DNA from: Lindgomyces ingoldianus
Lineage: Eukaryota; Ascomycota; Dothideomycetes; Pleosporales; Lindgomycetaceae
Reading direction: 5' to 3'
Assembly (NCBI RefSeq): GCF_010093535.1
Contig: NW_022985183.1
Location: 532,956-596,955, forward strand
Length of the DNA: 64,000 bases
The translations under genes were made by a program, and so were the position numbers. Below are positions 57,217 through 64,000 of the stretch, one piece after another (positions within the stretch are counted from its first letter, which is position 1; every line of letters starts with the position of its first letter). Under the pieces are notes generated by a model. It saw only the letters and a program-made list of their open reading frames with translations. It ran no database searches and was not told where the DNA came from.

Positions 57217-58851
57217 ATGGCAGACCTACCCTGGATATCAGTTGAAGAGGTAGAGCGACACTCTAAACCCGAGAGCTGCTGGCTCGTCGTCAACACCCAG
57301 GTGTGGGATCTCACTGAATTTACACCAAACCATCCAGGTGGTGCTGAAGTGATCTACCGGTACGCGGGCTGTGATGCCACGACTGAGTACAACGCCATTC
57401 ACGCCCCTTCCCTGCTATTGGATACACTCACCTCCACAAAGCTGGTCGGAAAATTGGAGACTGGCATTAACATTCCGGAGCAATGGCGCATCACGTCAAC
57501 GAACAATTCCAAGGATTCCCGACCCAAGCCTCCGCTCGAAACGCTGATAAATGCCCACGACTTCGAGAGAGCAGCATCCCGAGATTTTTCCCAGAAAGCA
57601 TGGGCATACTACTCCTCTGCCGCCACCGACCTCATTACCCTTAATGCGAACAAATCCTTCCTCGATCGTATTTGGTTCAGACCGCGTGTCCTACGCAACG
57701 TTCGCAATGTTGATCTTCGAATACGTATTCTGGGTAGTACCGATCTATTCCTGCCATTCTTTGTAAGTCCTGCTGCAATGGCTAGGCTCGCTCATCCTGA
57801 GGGAGAGAGGGCTATTGCCGCCGCATGCAGTGCAAAGAATGTTGCGCAATGTGTGAGTTCTGAGGTATGCCATCTGTTATAGTGCTGACGAAGACACTCC
57901 AGGTGTCTACCAATGCCTCGTTTCCACTCAAGGAGATTGCCAAAGATACAAAGCATCCGATTTTTTTCCAGCTTTATGTTGACAACTCCCGTGAGAAGTC
58001 CGAGTCCCTTCTCCGCGTCTGCCACGAGGTCGGAGTTAAGGCTATATTCGTAACAATTGATACTCCAATGGCCGGGAAGAGGGAAGCCGACGAGCGAGTC
58101 CGTACCAACCAGTCAATTTCCACCCCCATGAGCGGAGTGACAGCCAAAAATGACGCCAAGGGGGGAGGGTTGGCTCGCACCATGGGCAATTTCATAGACA
58201 TGTCTCTTAATTGGGACGACTTGAAATGGCTGCGAAGTGTCACTCATCTCCCTATCATTCTCAAAGGGATTCAGAGCGCTGCAGATGCCCAGCTGGCCAT
58301 GCAACATGATGTTCAGGGCATCATGATTAGCAATCACGGAGCGCGGAACTTAGACACGTACGTTCAAGCTCCTATCTGTTTAATTTTCTAGGCAGGACTG
58401 TTGACGAACCCTTACCCAATTCTACAGTTCACCGCCGTCAATTCTTGTTCTCTTAGAATTGCACAAGTGCTGTCCTGAGATATTTGATACGCTTGAAGTG
58501 TATCTCGATAGCGGAATCCGGCGTGGAACAGACATTTTGAAGGCATTGTGTCTTGGCGCAACAGCTGTCGGGATTGGCCGACCATTCCTTTATTCGCTGA
58601 ACTACGGCCGTGAGGGTATCGAACACTTAATAGAAAGTAAGTTGCCTCCCCCAGATTTTCCTAAATGGATCGTAATTGCCCCAATAGTTCTTCGTGACGA
58701 GTTGGTTACGTCTATGCGTATGCTTGGTGTAACAGAGCTCTCACAGCTGCATCCGGGACTGGTCAATACTCTGCAGATAGATGACGCTGTCCCGGGCACC
58801 GTTGGTCATCCGTATGCTAGGTGGAGAAGGGTGCTTCAAGCAAAAGTGTGA
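57217..58851 (+). CDS. flavocytochrome b2-type FMN-dependent 2-hydroxyacid dehydrogenase
   Basis: A 504-residue enzyme from exons 57217-57852, 57903-58357 and 58428-58851. Residues about 5-80 form a cytochrome b5 domain with heme ligands His39 (NHPGG) and His62 (AIHAPS). The FMN-dehydrogenase domain follows: FFVSPAAMARLAHPEGERA, QCVSTNASFPLKEIAK, FFQLYVDN, TIDTPMAGKREADER, LKGIQSAADAQ (active-site Lys) and SNHGARNLDT (catalytic His and substrate-binding Arg), then DSGIRRGTDILKALCLGA and the FMN-phosphate site VGIGRPFLY. Two positions differ from the usual text: NHGAR for NHGGR, and DSGIRRG for DGGIRRG. No mitochondrial targeting peptide is seen, unlike yeast Cyb2. Members oxidise L-lactate, mandelate or other 2-hydroxy acids. 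Here the neighbours suggest an aromatic hydroxy acid such as 4-hydroxyphenyllactate. Confidence 0.92.
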
Positions 58852-59043
58852 GATGCTAAAGCTGGCCATTCTATGTATGTACTATCTGGTCGATCACTTG
58901 TCTATTTTTCCAGTACAAGGAGAAGTGTCCTGGGATTGATTAATTGCACATGGATGATATTAAAAAAGGTGAGTAAGAAAGGGGTGCGAAATCATAGAAT
59001 GAAGCAGTAGATCGACTTTCATGTTATTCCTTTCCACCCTAGA

Positions 59044-59640
59044 TTAGACTAACTCGTGTTGCCCTGCTTGTTTCAATGCTTTCCATTTGCAAAGAACTGT
59101 GCTAGCAATAGGTGCCCCTAGAGCAGTTAGATCACAATAGAGTTTCCTAGATATCCGCATCCCTTTGTTGATGTTAAAGATCTGGTTGATGGCCAGGTCG
59201 TTGATCAAGCCCTTCCAGCCAACAGTTGTCCGTGACTTCTCGAGGTAACCTCGAATGACCACAAGTAGGTCGTCTTGAAGTTTTTCGGAAAGAGTCTTCA
59301 GGTGCTGACAATACTTGAGTGCTAAGTTCGGGTCGTGGGGGGAGCAAGGGCCAACCATGACAAGCAAGCAATCGTCTTTGCCTGTGACAATGCGGATACA
59401 GGCTTTGCGGCCTCGTACCTCCATTTCCATGGACTGCCTTATTTCAGGGATCTCCGAGGTAAAAGATCAGGTTGGATGATAAGAACATTGCTGAGAACTA
59501 TGTACATACAGCATTATTATTTGGTTGAGTAATCCTGGCCAAGATCAAGGAATAAAAAAGGAAGGGTATGTCAATGAAGTTTGACTGGGAATAAGCATAC
59601 CACGAATATCGTCGTTCATTCCCTCAACAATCGGAGAGTC
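59044..59640 (-). pseudogene. truncated DAHP synthase (3-deoxy-7-phosphoheptulonate synthase) relic
   Basis: The minus-strand frame from 59430 to 59044 reads KDDCLLVMVGPCSPHDPN, LKTLSEKLQDDLLVVIRGYL, EKSRTTVGWKGLINDLAINQ and FNINKGMRISRKLYCDLTAL, which is the N-terminal third of a class I DAHP synthase (GPCS-HDP, RTTVGWKGLINDP, FxINKGLR). It then loses similarity and stops after about 130 codons; the family needs about 370. Upstream the conserved TSEIPEIRQSM is present but preceded by PDLL in another frame, as if one base were missing, and EGMNDDIR at about 59590-59610 looks like the first exon. So the gene has a frame shift and no C-terminal barrel. DAHP synthase catalyses the first step of the shikimate pathway. 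Its presence inside the tyrosine-linked block hints at a former dedicated supply gene. Confidence 0.8.
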
Positions 59641-60339
59641 TGGCTGAAATGGAATTAGGGTTGCAATGCACAATCGGAACAGCCGGCCCAGGATGAAGCG
59701 GTGAAGGACGAAGGAGAAGCGAGAAATTCGCATGTATTGGATCGCAACCGCACAATGTATATGGAGTACGTGGTTGAAATTTGCTTGTGGCATTCAAACG
59801 TGGGCACCACATGTTCTATAATTCGCTGATGCGATTTGTACTTTGTATTCCCCTGGACGGCTCTGAGTTCGCGTAGAATTTGTGATCGATAATTGATGTG
59901 ACAACACCGCCTGCCCCAGATACCTTGCTACAGCGGTTCACAAGGGTCTGCATTTTACACTGCAAGCTCAACCGACCCAATCAGCCGCTGCGCCTGGCCA
60001 CGAGATTAGCTTCGGAACGAGAGCGAGTTGATGGAAGACAATACCCTTTAATTGTCAGCTGTAGTCTAGCCGCATGCGGCCCGCTTCCTTCCGCAGCGCT
60101 GGAATGTTAGAATAAGTTAGACTTATTTACACCCACTGTGAAATCTCAATTTCTTTTTCGTGCTACCAAAAGTATTGCATCGAATTTTAGAGAAAAAAAC
60201 ACTAATCTATTCTTTGTCTATTTTCAACATTGCCACAGAGATCAATATCGTTCCTGACTCGTTATGCACCGTTTCCTTGCTCCCAGAACGGTCAATGAAA
60301 CCTGCCCATTCCACCTTAAGTGACATGAGAGGCGAGCCT
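59641..60339. other. intergenic between DAHP synthase relic and dioxygenase
   Basis: About 700 bp with short frames only. It includes the likely promoter side of the relic and the 3' flank of the dioxygenase gene. No other gene is seen. Confidence 0.45.
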
Positions 60340-61740
<1,401 letters not shown>

Positions 61741-62557
61741 GGCGAGCAAAGAATTTGAGAACGTATACGAGGGATTTACGGTGTGCAAGACCAATGCGAG
61801 GGTGTGAGAGGCGAGGACGCTGGAAGGATGAATATGAACGAGGCTGTCAACGTAGTTTGACATAAAAGCAGACAAGGCTGAAATACTAGAACTAGACGCG
61901 GGAACAACCGTAGGTCTCGGGAAGGCTAGCAGTAGATCTCGGGCCGCTGCTGCAGGTGTACTAAATGAATCTAGACCCCCACGGAAGGACGAACCAAACT
62001 GCCATGCAGCTTCACAAAACAGCCACTCCTCGCTCGTTCGTAGTACCTTCCTCCCTAGAGATGACGGATTAGACTGACCTATAACTCTGATTCCACGCAA
62101 CATGTGCGCCGGTGTACCTGTAGCATGCTTAGTATATTAAGATGGGATCCCAGCTCACAACATCATGATAATTGTATGTTGGCTAACAGCTACTGGCCAT
62201 CACAATGGACTGACACCACAGAATTCCGTTGACCCACATCCCCCTCACCGCCAGGTCTGCTAGCCCCGAATTGATCTGAAGACCCTGCGTTGTTTCGCCG
62301 AGCTTCCATCTAAATAAAGTCTCTGGGCCCTTGGGGTCCAATTTTGTGGCACCTGCAGGGCTCATGTGCCACCTGTAAATTTCGTGTCATATTCTTCAGC
62401 AATTGCGAAATCGGGAGAGAATTCGAGAGGCGCATCGATCCCAGCATTCCTCACTTGTGCCCAAATTTAAATCAAAGCTGAGTGCTTTCAGCGAGGAAGG
62501 CATCGTGTATTTGCGCCAATTTGCATCTATCACGCTTTATCTCGACGTGACACCAAT
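61741..62557. promoter_or_regulatory. shared upstream region of the dioxygenase and aminotransferase genes
   Basis: About 820 bp between the two divergent starts. Part of it is the open frame upstream of the HPPD start. A head-to-head arrangement of two enzymes that act on consecutive metabolites suggests co-regulation. I could not point to a binding site. Confidence 0.5.
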
Positions 62558-64000
62558 ATGCAGGACAAGGACAGTCCTCAGAATGGTTCCCTGAATGGGG
62601 ACCTCGACGTCACCTCCTGCGATGCCGGAAATGGAGTAAGTTTCTCCCTGAAACAAATATTTGGCCCGCATGGACCCAAAGACCCTGTGCTAACCCAATA
62701 TTACCTTCTACCAGTGCTTAAATGAGAAAAATTTCGCTAAAAGATGGGATCGTGAGAAGCTGAACTTAGCTTTTGTCATATATTAGACACTGATTTGATG
62801 AACAGATCTGTTAAGCCAGGAGGCTATAACGAGGCAGGTATGCAGGATGACCTTTCCGAAGTTCTTCAACCCTCGCTAACCATTCTACTAGGGGTCCATA
62901 TTTCAGGCAATGCATGGCACTTTGGTAAATCCTGGTTAGTCCGTCCATTGGTTGCCTCTCAGAGTAGTTGCCTGCCAAACTTTGCTTACCCCTAATCCAC
63001 GTACCAGCCATCTTGTCTCTCGGTCCTGGAGCTCCATCCCCTGAGTACTTCCCATTCGACCACACGTCTCTCCGGGTGCCGTCTGCCCGGGAAATTGCTG
63101 TAATAGGGCCAAACCATGCCGGGGTGACGCTTACTGCAAACAAAGATGATACAAGAGCCGGTAGGAGCGACTATGGTAACTTGTCTCTGCTATTTATCGT
63201 AGAGAAGTGAATGGCTAACTGGGTTCCTCTGCGAGATCTCTCTTCTGCATTGCAGTATGGCGTCGGTACTGGCGCTCGCCAGCTGCTAGACTTTATGACA
63301 CAACACACAAAGGTAATGGTAATATGAACATATTCGCTGTCTGTTTGTCTGATGTAAAACAATAGCAAGTCCACAACCCACCGTATCAGGACTGGAAATG
63401 TGTCATAACTGGTGGGAACACATCAGCTCTGGATCTTGCACTTCGTACCTTTACAGATCGGGGGAGCTATGTCTTGGCTGACGAGTATACATATGCCACC
63501 GCCTTTGAATGCGCCAGACCTCTTGGTGTCAAGATACTAGGTATCAAGCTGGATGAAGAAGGCCCTATTCCGAGCGAATTGGACAGAGTCCTTACCGGCT
63601 GGGATGAAGACCATATGGAAAGTAAGAAGCCGCACTTGATATACATGGTCCCCACAGGGCATAATCCGACGGGAGCAACCCAATCGCTCGAGAGACGTCA
63701 CGAGATCTATCGACTTGCCCAGAAGCACGATCTGTACATATTGGAGGACGATCCTTACTATTACATCCAGCTGCCGGCGAATGTTTCCGAGCATGTTGAA
63801 GACGTGACGCAAAGCATTCCCTTCTCAGTTATACCAAAGACTGCTCTCCTCCCAAGTCTGCTCAGCATCGACACAGACGGAAGAGTATTCCGAATGGACT
63901 CATTCTCCAAGATCCTCGCCCCTGGACTACGCACGGGTTGGGTCACAGCTTCGAGCCAGGTTGTCGAACGCATTGTTAGAGCGCACGAAACGTCACTGCA
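62558..64000 (+). CDS. aromatic aminotransferase, Aro8-type, 3' end outside the window
   Basis: Partial gene; 356 residues lie inside the window. Proposed exons: 62558-62635, 62715-62751, 62806-62837, 62892-62934, 63008-63175, 63236-63312, 63366-64000+. Joined they give WDHLLSQEAITRQGSIFQAM, HGTLVNPAILSLGPGAPSP, EYFPFDHTS, then YDLSSALQYGVGTGARQLLD, VHNPPYQDWKCVITGGNTSA, TGHNPTGATQS, LEDDPYYYI and DSFSKILAPGLRTGW, where the Lys of SFSK holds pyridoxal phosphate. This is the fungal Aro8/LysN fold type I group, which moves amino groups between tyrosine or phenylalanine and 2-oxo acids. Seven exons in 1.4 kb, two below 40 nt, is dense. About 140-150 C-terminal residues are missing only because of the window edge. 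It shares a divergent promoter with the HPPD gene. Confidence 0.9.

Noticed and set aside
61741..62103. In-frame extension of the dioxygenase to the ATG at 62103
   Set aside because: The 121 extra codons look like untranslated leader and have no similarity to the family.

Overview
The window reads as a chromosome segment of a filamentous ascomycete (Pezizomycotina). Genes are split by 45-110 nt introns with GT..AG ends and CTAAC-type branch sites. Zn2Cys6 regulators, a Crh cell-wall enzyme, fungal-rhodopsin proteins and an UstY-family gene are present. Gene-dense GC-balanced DNA alternates with AT-rich islands whose coding relics carry CGA>TGA and CAA>TAA stops, the expected mark of repeat-induced point mutation (RIP). 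The species cannot be named from the sequence alone.

Layout. 1-4.7 kb: no recognisable gene. 4.7-17.2 kb: ordinary genes, namely a Zn2Cys6 regulator, a mitochondrial RNase II-family exoribonuclease (CYT-4/DSS1), the small subunit of molybdopterin synthase, and a second Zn2Cys6 regulator (War1-like). 17.2-20 kb: decayed DNA with a Copia-type gag relic. 20-28 kb: the most interesting block. A 102-residue secreted precursor with three Kex2-delimited, cysteine-containing repeats lies head to head with an UstYa/DUF3328 oxidase gene. A proline iminopeptidase-like hydrolase, a fungal-rhodopsin membrane protein and an APC-superfamily permease follow. This looks like a small fungal RiPP (dikaritin-type) locus with unusual core peptides. 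28-32.7 kb: assembly gap, direct repeats, AT-rich DNA and a B-type cyclin relic. 32.9-35.1 kb: two short-chain dehydrogenases. 37-48.7 kb: TRP-like membrane protein, FYVE-RING ubiquitin ligase, Crh glycosidase. 51.5-55.6 kb: a doubtful rhodopsin-like gene, a strongly AT-rich island and a RIP-damaged Zn2Cys6 relic. 56-64 kb: TTC36-like TPR protein, then a block centred on 4-hydroxyphenylpyruvate: a flavocytochrome b2-type 2-hydroxyacid dehydrogenase, a broken DAHP synthase, 4-hydroxyphenylpyruvate dioxygenase, and an Aro8-type aromatic aminotransferase that runs off the right edge.

How they may work together. In the 20-28 kb block the precursor would enter the secretory pathway, be cut at KR sites by a Kex2-like protease, and be oxidised by the UstY protein; the peptidase and permease are candidate accessory genes. 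In the 57-64 kb block the aminotransferase (tyrosine to 4-hydroxyphenylpyruvate), the FMN enzyme (candidate for the matching 2-hydroxy acid) and the dioxygenase (to homogentisate) would share one metabolite, and the DAHP synthase relic suggests the cluster once had its own supply of aromatic precursor. All splice models were made by eye from coding frame, splice signals and family knowledge.
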